A program made the translations under genes and the position numbers. A DNA stretch of 64,000 nucleotides, from positions 1-64,000 of the forward strand of contig JAFZNO010000132.1 in the NCBI GenBank assembly GCA_017552985.1. The letters run 5' to 3'. The notes under the pieces were generated by a model. That model worked only from the letters and a program-made list of their open reading frames with translations. It had not been told where the DNA came from and searched no databases. Source of the stretch: Lachnospiraceae bacterium. Lineage in GTDB: Bacteria > Bacillota > Clostridia > Lachnospirales > Lachnospiraceae. Shown piece after piece: positions 8,072 to 17,291 of the stretch (position 1 is the first letter of the stretch; the number at the start of each line of letters is the position of its first letter).

Positions 8072-11000
8072 TTAATCAGTCAGATCCTTATCGATGAGGC
8101 TTACGGAGACAAGCGTCGACACACCCTTCTCCTGCATCGTGATACCATACAAACGATCCACCTGCTCCATGGTTCCACGCCTATGCGTGATCACTATAAA
8201 CTGCGTATTCTTCGTCAACTTATGCAAATACTTTGCAAACCTTCCCACGTTCGAATCATCCAACGCCGCCTCAATCTCATCCAAAAGACAGAACGGCGAA
8301 GGCTTCAAATTCTGAATGGCAAACAAAAGCGCAATAGCCGAAAGCGCCTTCTCACCACCGGAGAGCTGCATCATGTTCTGAAGCTTCTTTCCAGGCGGCT
8401 GCGCAATGATACGTATGCCTGCCTCAAGGATGTCCTCATCCTCCTGCAACTCCAGCGTACCCTTACCACCGCCAAACAACTCCTTAAACACCTTGTCATA
8501 TTCCCGGTTGATCTCCGCGAACTTCTCAAGGAACTGCTTTCTCATGGCAGCGTCCAGCTCCGCGATCAACGCCTCCAAAGCCTTCTCAGACTCTACAAGG
8601 TCATCATGCTGCGTCTTCATGAAGGTATAGCGCTCCATCAGATTCTTATAGTCCTCGATGGCATTCACGTTCACGTTGCCAAGCTTGCGGATCTTATCCT
8701 TCAGGGATTCGATCTCCCTCTTCATGGCACCGAGATCCGTCATCTCTTCATTGCGAAGGGATGCCGCATCCGAAAGCGTGATCTCATATTCATCCCACAT
8801 GTAATTGATCTGATTCTCGATCATCTCATCCAGTCGTTCCTTGGAGGAATTCAGGCGGAATACCTCCTTGTCAAGACTGGCATTCTTCTCCGCCAGTTCC
8901 TCACGACGCTGGAAGAAATTCTTCTGCTTTGCGGAAAGCTCTTCCTTCTTCGTCGCAGACTCCTTCAAGGTCGTTTCCGATTTCGACTCCGCGTCATAGG
9001 AAGCCTCGATGGTCTTTCGGATCTCCTGAATGTTCTTCTTCTTCTCTTCCACTAGAGATTCGTTTTGAGTCAGGGCATCCAGGATTTCCTGCAATTCCTT
9101 GCCGGCGCGCGTGATCTCTCCGTCTATACGGTCAACGTTAGCCTGCTTAAATCCCTGGGCCTGACGCATCTTTTCAACCTTCAGATCCCATTCGGAGCAC
9201 TTGTTTACGGCCTCGGATTCCTGGCCTCTCTTTTCCTCCAATTCCTTTTGGAATACAAGGATCTTCTCCTGCGTCTCTTTTTCCAGGGCTTCGCTCTTTT
9301 GCAGCTCTTCCAGAACGCTCTCCTTGCCGCCCGTCATCTCGAGGACCTGCTTCTCCAGATCCTGTGCCTCGCGACGAAGATCCTGTACGCCCTCTTCTTC
9401 CTCTTCCATACGCTCGCGGGATTGCGCGATGCTGATCCTGGCAGTATTCTGCTCAATGGATTTGCGCTGGATCTCGGCGCGAATGTTCTCTAATTCCAGA
9501 CGAAGTCCGTTTCTTCTCGTCTTGGTATCTTCAATGTCCTTGCCGATGCGTTCCACTTCCGCAAGGAGTTCCTTTGCTTTCTTCTCAAGCTCATCCAACT
9601 CACGGCGACGTCCAAGCAGATTACTGTTATTCTTAAACGCACCGCCGCTGATGGCGCCGCCAGGCACCAGAAGTTCTCCCTCCAGCGTTACCATGCGGAT
9701 GCCATACTGGAATTTCCGCGCGATCTTTACGGCATTGTCAACGTTGTCGACCACGACGATCCTGCCGAGCATGGCCTTTGCCACGTCCTTATACTTCTCC
9801 TCAATGTGCACCAGCTCGTCTGCCATGCCGATGGCACCCTTTTCATTCAAGGCCTCAGGGTTCTTAAACTCCTGCGGATCCTTGATGCTGGTGAGCGGAA
9901 GGAAGGTCGCCCTTCCGAGTCTCCCCTCCTTGAGGAAGCGGATCATCTTCTTTGCCGTCTCCTCGTTATCGGTAACAATGTTCTGGATGTTACCGCCAAG
10001 GGCCGTCTCAATGGCCACTTCGTACTTCTGATCCACCTTGATGATGTCAGCAACTACGCCAATGATGCCCTTTTCTTTCTCCTTTTGTTCCATCACCTTC
10101 TTGACGGAACCGCCGTAACCTTCATAGCGCTCCGTCAGATTGGCAAGTGCCTCCAGTTTTGATTTTTCCTGATGGTAATTGCCCTGGGTCTCTCGCAGCT
10201 TTGCATCCTTTGCGCCAAGGCTTTGACGGATCTCGGCCAGCTCCGCTTCCTTTGCCGTCACCTGGCCATTCATCTCGCGGATCTCATCCGTCAGTCTCTG
10301 GAAAGTCTCCTCCTGCTTTTTCAAGGCCTCGCCTCTCGACTGTTCATCCGATTTCGCCCGAAGGAGCTTCGACTGAAGCTCTGCCTTGCGGATGCTCACC
10401 TGCTCCATCATGGTATCAAAACGACCCAGACGGGACTTAATGGATGCCCTCTGGTTCAATTCGTTCATGATGGTATTCTTGCCATCCTCAATGGATGCAT
10501 TTAACTCTTCAATTCTTTCCTGGATGGTCTCCAGTTCCTTGCGCAGGTCAAGCGCGGTGGCAGAAAGCTCCTCCACCTTTGCGTCCGTATCCACCTTGTC
10601 ATTCAAGATGTCCTGCTTTTCCTTCTCGTGCCCGCGGATCTCGCCTTCCAGCGTCTCCTTACGGTTATTCAGGTGTGCCTTGCTTGACTCCGCGGAATTG
10701 ATCTGCTCATTCAGGACGCCGATCTCACCCTCAAGTCTCTCCCTGTACAAGCCTGCTTCGCCGAGGATCTTTCTTGCCTCTTCGATGGAAGCATCCAGAC
10801 TTTCAATCTCTTCCTGAACCTTCTCGTACTCTTCCTTGATTCCCTGATATTCCTTGGTGCTCTCCGCATAATCATTGCTGGCGATCCGCCACTTTTCCGT
10901 CACGTCGTCCAACTGCTTTTTCAGGCGGTTATGCTCCAACAGAAAGACGTTAATGTCCAGCGTTTTCAAAGATTCCTTGTGCTTCAAATAAATCTTTGCG

Positions 11001-11632
11001 GTCTCGGACTGTTTTTCCAAAGGAGCGATCTGCTTTTCGAGTTCCGCCAAAATGTCGCTGACGCGAACGAGATTCTGCTTCTCGCTCTCCATCTTCTGGA
11101 TGGCCGCGGTCTTTCTTCTCTTAAACTTTACGATGCCGGCCGCCTCGTCAAAAAGCTCTCTTCTTTCCTCCGGCTTACCGCTCAGGATCTTGTCAATCTG
11201 GCCCTGACCGATGATGGAGTAACCCTCCTTACCGATACCGGTATCATAGAACAATTCGTTTACGTCCTTTAGTCTGCAGGAGGTGCCGTTTAACAGATAC
11301 TCACTTTCACCGGAACGGTAAAGTCTTCTCGCCACCGTCACTTCATCATAATCGATGGCTAACTGATGATCCGAATTGTCCAGCGTAATTGCCACGTAGG
11401 CATAGCTTAACGGTTTTCTGAGCTCCGTGCCGGAAAAGATGACGTCTTGCATGCTTGCGCCGCGCAGCTGCTTGATGCGCTGTTCGCCAAGCACCCAGCG
11501 GACGGCGTCCGCCACGTTACTCTTTCCGCTTCCGTTCGGTCCCACGATGCCGGTAATGCCATTGTGGAATTGAAACGTGATCTTATTCGCAAAGGACTTA
11601 AAGCCCTGTACCTCAATGCTTTTTAAATACAT
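8072..11632 (-). CDS. smc: Chromosome segregation protein SMC
   Basis: Condensin ATPase that organises and resolves the chromosome with ScpAB. The 1186 residues show Walker [10 protein letters not shown] near residue 32, two long coiled coils on either side of a central hinge (Gly-rich [12 protein letters not shown] at its end), the ABC signature [13 protein letters not shown], and Walker [14 protein letters not shown] near the C-terminus. The start overlaps the end of rnc by about 20 bases, which indicates translational coupling. Length and layout are normal for Firmicutes. Confidence 0.97.
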   Translation of the reverse strand: MYLKSIEVQGFKSFANKITFQFHNGITGIVGPNGSGKSNVADAVRWVLGEQRIKQLRGASMQDVIFSGTELRKPLSYAYVAITLDNSDHQLAIDYDEVTVARRLYRSGESEYLLNGTSCRLKDVNELFYDTGIGKEGYSIIGQGQIDKILSGKPEERRELFDEAAGIVKFKRRKTAAIQKMESEKQNLVRVSDILAELEKQIAPLEKQSETAKIYLKHKESLKTLDINVFLLEHNRLKKQLDDVTEKWRIASNDYAESTKEYQGIKEEYEKVQEEIESLDASIEEARKILGEAGLYRERLEGEIGVLNEQINSAESSKAHLNNRKETLEGEIRGHEKEKQDILNDKVDTDAKVEELSATALDLRKELETIQERIEELNASIEDGKNTIMNELNQRASIKSRLGRFDTMMEQVSIRKAELQSKLLRAKSDEQSRGEALKKQEETFQRLTDEIREMNGQVTAKEAELAEIRQSLGAKDAKLRETQGNYHQEKSKLEALANLTERYEGYGGSVKKVMEQKEKEKGIIGVVADIIKVDQKYEVAIETALGGNIQNIVTDNEETAKKMIRFLKEGRLGRATFLPLTSIKDPQEFKNPEALNEKGAIGMADELVHIEEKYKDVAKAMLGRIVVVDNVDNAVKIARKFQYGIRMVTLEGELLVPGGAISGGAFKNNSNLLGRRRELDELEKKAKELLAEVERIGKDIEDTKTRRNGLRLELENIRAEIQRKSIEQNTARISIAQSRERMEEEEEGVQDLRREAQDLEKQVLEMTGGKESVLEELQKSEALEKETQEKILVFQKELEEKRGQESEAVNKCSEWDLKVEKMRQAQGFKQANVDRIDGEITRAGKELQEILDALTQNESLVEEKKKNIQEIRKTIEASYDAESKSETTLKESATKKEELSAKQKNFFQRREELAEKNASLDKEVFRLNSSKERLDEMIENQINYMWDEYEITLSDAASLRNEEMTDLGAMKREIESLKDKIRKLGNVNVNAIEDYKNLMERYTFMKTQHDDLVESEKALEALIAELDAAMRKQFLEKFAEINREYDKVFKELFGGGKGTLELQEDEDILEAGIRIIAQPPGKKLQNMMQLSGGEKALSAIALLFAIQNLKPSPFCLLDEIEAALDDSNVGRFAKYLHKLTKNTQFIVITHRRGTMEQVDRLYGITMQEKGVSTLVSVSLIDKDLTD

Positions 11633-12323
11633 ATCCCTTTTCCCTCAACTTCAGAAGCGCCTGATAAGCAGCTTGCTGCTCCGCCGCCTTTTTTGTTCTG
11701 CCAGAACCCTCTCCGAGGATTTCATTTCCCAATTTCACCCGGAAGGTAAAGGACTTATTGTGCTCGGGGCCGTTTTCGCCCACGGGCTCATAGGAGAGAT
11801 CCGCCTTGAAGTTCGCCTGCACGACCTCCTGAAGGTTACTCTTACTGTCATAAAAGAGCTGTTTGTTTTCCAGATCATTTAAGATGAAACGGTAAATAAA
11901 CTTCCGGGCTTCTTCCATGCCGCTGTCGAGATAGATGGCACCGATGAGTGCCTCCATGCCATCGGCTATGATGCTCTCGCGGGTTCTTCCGCCCGTGCTC
12001 TCCTCACCCTTTCCCATGCGCATGAATTTCCCAAGCTCCAGGTCTTTCGCACAGAAGGCAAGCGACGGCTCACACACCATGGAAGCCCTGCGTTTCGTCA
12101 GTTCTCCCTCCGGCAGGTTCCCAAAGTTCTGGAACAGGAATTCGCTGGACACCAGTTCCAACACCGCGTCCCCAAGGAATTCCACGCGTTCGTAATCCTG
12201 CGTCTTTTCCTTCTTTTGCTCATTCACGAAGGAACTGTGGGTGAGTGCCTGCAAAAGCAGTTCCCGATTCTGAAAATGATAGGATATCCGCTCTTCTAAT
12301 TTTTCCGTCGTATACTCCTTCAC
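11613..12323 (-). CDS. rnc: Ribonuclease III
   Basis: Double-strand-specific endoribonuclease for rRNA and mRNA processing. The 236-residue protein has the catalytic signature RVEFLGDAVLELV near residue 45, a second acidic cluster in DGMEALIGAIYLDSG, and a C-terminal double-stranded RNA-binding domain ending in GSGRTKKAAEQQAAYQAL. It overlaps smc downstream and follows acpP by 23 bases, the classical Firmicutes plsX-acpP-rnc-smc order without the fab genes. Confidence 0.95.
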   Translation of the reverse strand: MKEYTTEKLEERISYHFQNRELLLQALTHSSFVNEQKKEKTQDYERVEFLGDAVLELVSSEFLFQNFGNLPEGELTKRRASMVCEPSLAFCAKDLELGKFMRMGKGEESTGGRTRESIIADGMEALIGAIYLDSGMEEARKFIYRFILNDLENKQLFYDSKSNLQEVVQANFKADLSYEPVGENGPEHNKSFTFRVKLGNEILGEGSGRTKKAAEQQAAYQALLKLREKGYVFKKH

Positions 12324-12346
12324 GCCTACACCTCCAAGCCCTGCGG

Positions 12347-12580
12347 CTATTGGTGAACCTGCTTCTGGACCAGTCTCCAGACGTCATCCACCGTGCGAAG
12401 TTTCTCCGCCTTCACCGGATCCACCTCTGTCCGCAACTCTTCCTCAATCTTGATCATGATCTGAAACACGTCCAGGGAATCCGCTCCAAGATCCTCTTTC
12501 AACCTCGATTCCCGTTTGATCTTCTCCGGTTTCAGGTTCAGTTCGCCCGCGATCAGATTTACCAGCTTTTCATATTCCAT
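12347..12580 (-). CDS. acpP: Acyl carrier protein
   Basis: A 77-residue acidic four-helix protein carrying GADSLD; Ser35 is the 4'-phosphopantetheine attachment site. It supplies acyl chains for fatty-acid and phospholipid synthesis and starts 9 bases after plsX, whose product uses acyl-ACP. The Glu/Lys-rich composition is more basic in the first helix than E. coli ACP, but length and motif position are ordinary. Confidence 0.93.
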   Translation of the reverse strand: MEYEKLVNLIAGELNLKPEKIKRESRLKEDLGADSLDVFQIMIKIEEELRTEVDPVKAEKLRTVDDVWRLVQKQVHQ

Positions 12581-12589
12581 GTTGCCACT

Positions 12590-13624
12590 TTAACCCTCCG
12601 GCAAAATCCTTTCTTTCCCTTTATTGCTCATGTTCTCTTTGATTTTTTCATTGATTTTTTGCTCTTTGAATGCAATGCATTGCAAAACGGAGTTCTTGAT
12701 CTCGATGGTCTTACTGCTTCCGTGGGTTTTTACAACCAGACCGTTCAATCCCAGAAGCGGTGCGCCGCCGTATTCTTCCACGTTAAATCCCTTGAGGGTC
12801 TTCTTGAGCGTAGGTTTGATCATCAAAGCGCCTATCTTGCTCTTGAGGTTACTCATCAAACCCTTTTTGATCAATTTCAGCATAGTCATGCCAACGCCCT
12901 CATAGGTTTTCAGAAGCACGTTACCCGCAAATGCCTCACAGACGATCACGTCTGCCACTCCGGCAGGTACGTCGCGCGCCTCCACGCTTCCAATGAAGTT
13001 AATTTCCTTTAATTCCTTGAGGAGAGGGAACGTTTCCTTTACCAGCGCATTTCCCTTTTCTTCCTCCGCGCCAATGTTCAGGATGCCAACGGTGGGATTC
13101 TTAACGCCCATGACGCTTTCCATGTAGATGCTGCCGATTAGTGCAAATTGAACCAGGTTTGACGGCTTTGCGTCCACGCTTGCCCCACAGTCGATCAAAA
13201 GGCTCACGCCCTTCTCCGTCGGGATCAGCGGTGCCAGCGGTGCTCGGTCCACGCCCTTGATGCGGCCTACGAGAAGTTGTCCGCCAACCAAAGTTGCACC
13301 GGTGCTGCCTGCAGTCACCATGCCGTCGCAGGTGCCTTCCCGTACCATCTTCATGCACTTAACCAGGGAAGAATCCTTCTTGGTACGAATGGCCACCACG
13401 GGAGGTTCTGCCGTCTCGATCACCTCAGATGCATGAACCACTTCAACGCGAGCGGGATCATATGTATACTTGGCAAGCTCCTTGTTCACCTCATCCTGGC
13501 GTCCAACCAGAAAAACCTTGATGCGATTATCTTCATTTACTGCCTCTACGGCGCCTTTCACCAATTCTGCGGGCGCATTGTCTCCGCCCATTGCGTCTAC
13601 TGCCACGTTGACCATCTCTGCCAT
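12590..13624 (-). CDS. plsX: Phosphate acyltransferase PlsX
   Basis: Transfers acyl groups from acyl-ACP to phosphate to make acyl-phosphate for PlsY in phospholipid synthesis. The product is about 344 residues and begins MAEMVNVAVDAMGGDNAP, the typical PlsX N-terminus, with the GGDNAP phosphate-binding loop and later VTAGSTGATLVGG. GGGGAGG lies 6 bases before the ATG at 13624; the reading frame extends to a TTG at 13639 that includes the Shine-Dalgarno itself and is rejected. It is the first gene of a unit beginning at the promoter 13672-13700. Confidence 0.94.
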   Translation of the reverse strand: MAEMVNVAVDAMGGDNAPAELVKGAVEAVNEDNRIKVFLVGRQDEVNKELAKYTYDPARVEVVHASEVIETAEPPVVAIRTKKDSSLVKCMKMVREGTCDGMVTAGSTGATLVGGQLLVGRIKGVDRAPLAPLIPTEKGVSLLIDCGASVDAKPSNLVQFALIGSIYMESVMGVKNPTVGILNIGAEEEKGNALVKETFPLLKELKEINFIGSVEARDVPAGVADVIVCEAFAGNVLLKTYEGVGMTMLKLIKKGLMSNLKSKIGALMIKPTLKKTLKGFNVEEYGGAPLLGLNGLVVKTHGSSKTIEIKNSVLQCIAFKEQKINEKIKENMSNKGKERILPEG

Positions 13625-13671
13625 GTTCTGCCTCCCCAACTTCCCCTAAACTAAATACAAAATTGCATCTT

Positions 13672-13700
13672 ATTATACTAAAAAAAGCGCCAAAAATCAA
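13672..13700 (-). promoter_or_regulatory. plsX operon promoter
   Basis: Minus-strand TTGATT (13695-13700), 17-base spacer, perfect TATAAT (13672-13677). It lies directly after the rpmF terminator, so plsX-acpP-rnc-smc is a separate transcription unit. I see no FapR-like palindrome here. Confidence 0.75.
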
Positions 13701-13717
13701 TAGTCAGAAGGTGTATT

Positions 13718-13758
13718 AAGACAATAAAAAGAGCTTTCCCCTTACGGAAAAAGCTCTT
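13718..13758 (-). terminator. Rho-independent terminator after rpmF
   Basis: A 13-pair stem (13729-13758, AAGAGCTTTTTCC with GGGGAAAGCTCTT, loop GTAA, two G-T pairs) is followed on the minus strand by TTTTTATTGTCTT. It separates the yceD-rpmF unit from plsX. Confidence 0.9.
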
Positions 13759-13781
13759 GTCAATTCATGCTCTTCTTCAGA

Positions 13782-13964
13782 TTAATCCTCTACGGAAACA
13801 ACCTGCTTCTTGTTGTAAGAACCGCAGTTCTTGCATACTCTGTGGGGAACCATCAGGGAACCACACTTGCTGCACTTTACGAGAGTAGGAGCAGTCATTT
13901 TCCAATTTGCTCTTCTCTTGTCTCTTCTAGATTTAGAAGACTTATTCTTGGGACAGATCGACAT
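13782..13964 (-). CDS. rpmF: 50S ribosomal protein L32
   Basis: A 60-residue basic protein with N-terminal CPKNKSSKSRRDKRRA and a four-Cys zinc site (CSKCGS...CKNCGS), the zinc-containing form of L32. It lies 3 bases after yceD, the conserved yceD-rpmF pair, and is followed by a strong terminator. Confidence 0.95.
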   Translation of the reverse strand: MSICPKNKSSKSRRDKRRANWKMTAPTLVKCSKCGSLMVPHRVCKNCGSYNKKQVVSVED

Positions 13965-13967
13965 GAT

Positions 13968-14495
13968 TTACACCTCCTTACACGCTTTGAAAAGATCTTG
14001 TATTCCTGCCAAGCGCGGGTCCGGTACGAATCGATCGCATCCGCATTCCCCCTCGTTGAGATTCCTGCCGCATACGAGGCATAAGCCCTTGCAGTCTTCC
14101 CTGCAGAGAATCTTTGCTGGCCAGTTTTCCATGATTTCATTGTACAAAAGAGTTTCCGTATTCAGGTTGTAACCTTCCATAAAGCTTAGGTCGTCAACCT
14201 CCTCATCCTCCGGATCCAAGGTTTCCGGCGGTACCACGTAACGCTCTGGCGTAAGCATAAGCTCAACCTTCACGTCCTTTAAGCACCTGTCACAGGGAGC
14301 GGTAAACACCAGCTTCGCGTTGCCCTCAACCTTCACCCTTCCGGGCTCGATGTTGGTAAACGTCCAGCGTACGTCGCTCTTTTCGCAAAGCGGATACTTC
14401 GTACCCATGCTTTGGAAATCTTCAAGTTCCACCGCCACGGTCTCTTTCAAGACCTTTTCCCGTTCCTTAAATACGTCGGAGAGATTTATTAACAT
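13968..14495 (-). CDS. yceD: YceD/DUF177 family protein
   Basis: A 175-residue protein of the DUF177 family, which is encoded next to rpmF across bacteria and linked to 23S rRNA metabolism. It contains APCDRCL near the middle and a second Cys-rich stretch near the C-terminus (CREDCKGLCLVCGRNL...CGCD), the usual DUF177 pattern and a probable metal site. RBS AAGGAG precedes the ATG, and a strong promoter lies about 30 bases upstream. Confidence 0.9.
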   Translation of the reverse strand: MLINLSDVFKEREKVLKETVAVELEDFQSMGTKYPLCEKSDVRWTFTNIEPGRVKVEGNAKLVFTAPCDRCLKDVKVELMLTPERYVVPPETLDPEDEEVDDLSFMEGYNLNTETLLYNEIMENWPAKILCREDCKGLCLVCGRNLNEGECGCDRFVPDPRLAGIQDLFKACKEV

Positions 14496-14521
14496 GGCAA
14501 CTCCTTTTTACGCACTTGCTT

Positions 14522-14550
14522 AGTATACATAAAAATTTCTTTTTTGTCAA
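14522..14550 (-). promoter_or_regulatory. yceD-rpmF promoter
   Basis: Minus-strand TTGACA (14545-14550), 17-base spacer, TATACT (14522-14527). It starts only 8 bases beyond the ackA stop codon, and I see no terminator between ackA and it, so some read-through from ackA is likely. Confidence 0.8.
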
Positions 14551-14558
14551 CTAATTTT

Positions 14559-15755
14559 TTACTTTACCAGTCTTACGGTCTCTCTGGCGATCGCAAGCTC
14601 CTCGTTCGTCGGGATCATCATGACCTTTACCCTGCTGTCAGGAGTACTGATCACAAGCTCTTCACCCTTCTTTGCGTTTGCATCGGGATCCAACTTCACG
14701 CCAAGGAATCCAAAGTACTCGCACACCAGTCTTCTTACCAGGGGACCATTCTCGCCAACGCCCGCCGTAAACGCGATCACGTCAACGCCGTTCATTGCCG
14801 CCGCATAGGATCCTACGTACTTTGCAACGTGATAGCAATAGGTCTTCATGGCACGGATGCAATTCTCGTCGCCATTGTCATATCCGGCCTCAATGTCACG
14901 GAAGTCGGAGGAGATTCCGCCGGAAAGGCCAAGCACGCCGGACTTCTTGTTCAGCACGTTCATCAGAGCCTTCAGGTCCATGTTCTCCTTCTTAGCCACG
15001 TACTCCATGATGGCGGGATCAATGTCACCGCTTCTGGTGCCCATGATCAGACCCTCCAGCGGGGTAAGACCCATGGACGTGTCAACGCACTTGCCGTTCT
15101 TTACTGCGGAAATGCTGGCGCCGTTGCCAAGGTGACATACGATGATCTTTAAGCTGTCGTAAGGAACGCCAAGGATCTCGGCGGCACGCTTGGAAACGTA
15201 GGAATGGCTGGTGCCGTGGAAGCCGTAGCGGCGAACCTTGTACTTCTTGTAATACTCATAGGGAAGGCCATACATGAAAGCCTCCTCCGGCATGGTCTGG
15301 TGGAAGGAAGTGTCAAACACGGCAACCATGGGCGTGTTCGGCATCAGCTTCTTACATGCATTGATTCCAATGAGGTTCGCGGGATTATGTAAAGGCGCAA
15401 GATCGTTGCACTCCTCAATGGCCTTCATCACCTCGTCGTCGATGATGGTGGATTCCGCGAACTTCTCGCCGCCATGCACGATTCTGTGGCCAACTGCGTC
15501 GATCTCGTCAAGGTTCTTAACAACACCCGTCTTGGGATTGGTCAGCGCCTCCAACACCAGTCTGATTGCCTCGGTGTGATCCGGCATCGGCGTCTCCTTC
15601 TTCTCCTTCTCTCCGCCGGCAGGCGTATAAGTGATCTGACTTCCGTCAATTCCGATCCTCTCGCACAACCCCTTCGCGATACACTGCTCGCTGTCAGAAT
15701 TGATCAACTGAAACTTTAACGAAGAACTACCACAGTTAATTACTAAAACGTTCAT
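14559..15755 (-). CDS. ackA: Acetate kinase
   Basis: Converts acetyl phosphate and ADP to acetate and ATP, the energy-yielding end of the Pta-Ack pathway. The 398-residue ASKHA-fold protein has the N-terminal MNVLVINCGSSSLKFQL, HRIVHGG, the HGTSHSYV segment, and the C-terminal GVGENG..R. The Shine-Dalgarno AAGGAG lies 8 bases before the ATG, directly downstream of a four-copy purine-rich 13-base repeat. Pta is upstream, separated by 345 bases of repeats. Confidence 0.97.
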   Translation of the reverse strand: MNVLVINCGSSSLKFQLINSDSEQCIAKGLCERIGIDGSQITYTPAGGEKEKKETPMPDHTEAIRLVLEALTNPKTGVVKNLDEIDAVGHRIVHGGEKFAESTIIDDEVMKAIEECNDLAPLHNPANLIGINACKKLMPNTPMVAVFDTSFHQTMPEEAFMYGLPYEYYKKYKVRRYGFHGTSHSYVSKRAAEILGVPYDSLKIIVCHLGNGASISAVKNGKCVDTSMGLTPLEGLIMGTRSGDIDPAIMEYVAKKENMDLKALMNVLNKKSGVLGLSGGISSDFRDIEAGYDNGDENCIRAMKTYCYHVAKYVGSYAAAMNGVDVIAFTAGVGENGPLVRRLVCEYFGFLGVKLDPDANAKKGEELVISTPDSRVKVMMIPTNEELAIARETVRLVK

Positions 15756-15776
15756 TTCTTATCACTCCTTAAGATC

Positions 15777-15840
15777 CTGTCTTTTGCTTCTGTCTTTTGC
15801 TTCTGTCTTTTGCTTCTGTCTTTTGCTTCTATCTTTTTTT
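15777..15840 (-). repeat. 13-bp tandem repeat in the ackA leader
   Basis: Four near-perfect copies of CTGTCTTTTGCTT (15777-15828) and a partial fifth. On the ackA strand the leader reads AGAAGCAAAAGAC repeated, ending about 20 bases before the Shine-Dalgarno. Copy number could vary by slippage and alter leader length. Confidence 0.85.
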
Positions 15841-15870
15841 TATTTTCGTTGTACTGAAAGACTTTTTCGC

Positions 15871-16055
15871 CTCTTCAAGGCAACAATTTCAAGCTTTTTT
15901 ACTGTTTTTGTTGCTTTGCGATGAGCATTTTCCTCTTCACGGCAACAATTTCATGCTTTTTTACTGTTTTCGTTGCCTTGCAATAAGCATTTTCCCTCTT
16001 CAAGGCAACAATTCCAAGCTTTTTCCTTGTTTTTGTTGCTTTTTTCGGCAGTATA
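15871..16055. repeat. Three 62-bp imperfect repeats between pta and ackA
   Basis: Units start at about 15871, 15933 and 15996. Each begins CTCTTCAAGGCAACAAT, has an A-rich/T-rich middle with AAGCTTTTT, and ends with TTGTTGC, so each can fold as a hairpin (GGCAACAA pairing with TTGTTGCC). With the 13-bp repeat this accounts for nearly all of the 345-base gap; I see no open reading frame in it. Confidence 0.8.
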
Positions 16056-16100
16056 CTACTGGGAATTCCGTTTTACCTTACTTTGAAAAGGGGAAGACCC

Positions 16101-17102
16101 TTACAGTACCTGCGCCTGCACGGCCGTTAGCGCCACAACGCCCACGATGTCCTGCCACGAGCATCCTCTGGAAAGATCGTTGACGGGCTTTGCAATGCCC
16201 TGCAGCATCGGTCCGTACGCTTCCGCACCGCCAAGTCTTTGTACCAGCTTATATCCAATGTTTCCTGCATCCAGATTCGGGAAGATCAGCACGTTTGCCT
16301 TACCGCCGATGGAAGAACCGGGCGCCTTGGACTTTGCTACGCTGGGAACCAGTGCCGCGTCAAGCTGAAGTTCACCGTCCAGCAACAGCTGCGGGTACTG
16401 CTCATGTGCGATCTGCGTAGCCTCAACCACTTTGTCCACCAAAGCGTGCTTTGCGCTTCCCTTCGTGGAATGGCTGAGCATTGCGATCACGGGTCTGGGA
16501 CCAACGAGAAGACGGAAGCTCCTTGCCGAGCTGTCGGCGATGGCAGCCAGTTCTTCTGCACTGGGATCCTGATTCAGTCCGCAATCCGCAAAGATAAAGG
16601 TACCGTTCTCACCCTGATCCTTAAACTGGGTATCCATAACGAAAAACGCGCTGACAAGCTTTACGCCTGGAGCCGTCTTTAAGATCTGCAGTGCGGGGCG
16701 AAGCGTGTCCGCCGTGGAATGACAGGCGCCGGCCACCATGCCGTCCGCGTCATTCGCCTTAACCATGACAATGCCAAAGGTCAGATAATCCTTCGAAAGG
16801 ATCTCCCTTGCCTTCTCCGGCGTCATGCCCTTTGCCTTTCTCGTCTCATAGAGAAGATTTACGTAGTATTCAAATTTTTCGCACTTCGTGGGATCCACTA
16901 CCTTCACGCCGGAGAGATCCACTTCCAACCAGCCTGCGCCGTCCATGATCTTTTCTTCACTGCCGATCATAATGATGTCGGCGATGCCTTCTTCCATAAT
17001 CTTTGCAGCCGCGATCAGCGTTCTCTTGTCGTTTGATTCCGGCAAAACAATCGTCTTCTTGTCTAATTTCGCGCGTTCCTTGATCTTATCAATGTATGAC
17101 AT
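16101..17102 (-). CDS. pta: Phosphate acetyltransferase
   Basis: Converts acetyl-CoA and phosphate to acetyl phosphate for AckA. The 333-residue length is the short single-domain Pta form. Visible family segments are the N-terminal KTIVLPESNDKRTL, DGMVAGACHSTADTLRPALQ, AMLSHSTKGSA and the C-terminal NVLIFPNLDAGNIGYKLVQR. AAAGGAG lies 7 bases before the ATG, behind its own promoter. Confidence 0.96.
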   Translation of the reverse strand: MSYIDKIKERAKLDKKTIVLPESNDKRTLIAAAKIMEEGIADIIMIGSEEKIMDGAGWLEVDLSGVKVVDPTKCEKFEYYVNLLYETRKAKGMTPEKAREILSKDYLTFGIVMVKANDADGMVAGACHSTADTLRPALQILKTAPGVKLVSAFFVMDTQFKDQGENGTFIFADCGLNQDPSAEELAAIADSSARSFRLLVGPRPVIAMLSHSTKGSAKHALVDKVVEATQIAHEQYPQLLLDGELQLDAALVPSVAKSKAPGSSIGGKANVLIFPNLDAGNIGYKLVQRLGGAEAYGPMLQGIAKPVNDLSRGCSWQDIVGVVALTAVQAQVL

Positions 17103-17125
17103 GTCTTGCTCCTTTCAAAAAATAC

Positions 17126-17154
17126 TTAACAAAAAACCTAATGTATATTATACT
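17126..17154 (+). promoter_or_regulatory. Candidate tmcAL promoter, overlapping the pta promoter
   Basis: On the plus strand TTAACA (17126-17131), 17-base spacer, TATACT (17149-17154). Its -10 shares bases with the divergent pta -10, so the two promoters would compete for polymerase. The plus transcript would have a 130-base leader with a hairpin GAACGTG/CACGTTC at about 17209-17236. Confidence 0.4.
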
Positions 17155-17175
17155 AAAGATACTTTTGCAAAACAA
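17147..17175 (-). promoter_or_regulatory. pta promoter
   Basis: Minus-strand TTGTTT (17170-17175), 17-base spacer, perfect TATAAT (17147-17152), about 45 bases before the pta start codon. Confidence 0.65.
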
Positions 17176-17291
17176 GCTAAAACAGGCTGTTTTCTTGTAC
17201 CTTTTTTTGAACGTGCCGTTATTTTTTTCACGTTCTTTTACGCTGTTTTATTGCCATCAGGATCTTTTTTTGAACTCATGAGGAGGGTTTC

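Noticed and set aside
8183-9055. Plus-strand open frame opposite smc
   Set aside because: Antisense of the coiled-coil codons of SMC; Leu/Arg-rich composition is the usual artefact.
17209-17236. Terminator within the tmcAL leader (GAACGTG/CACGTTC)
   Set aside because: Seven-pair stem with a T-rich loop and only four T after it; could be a weak attenuator but I cannot support a terminator call.
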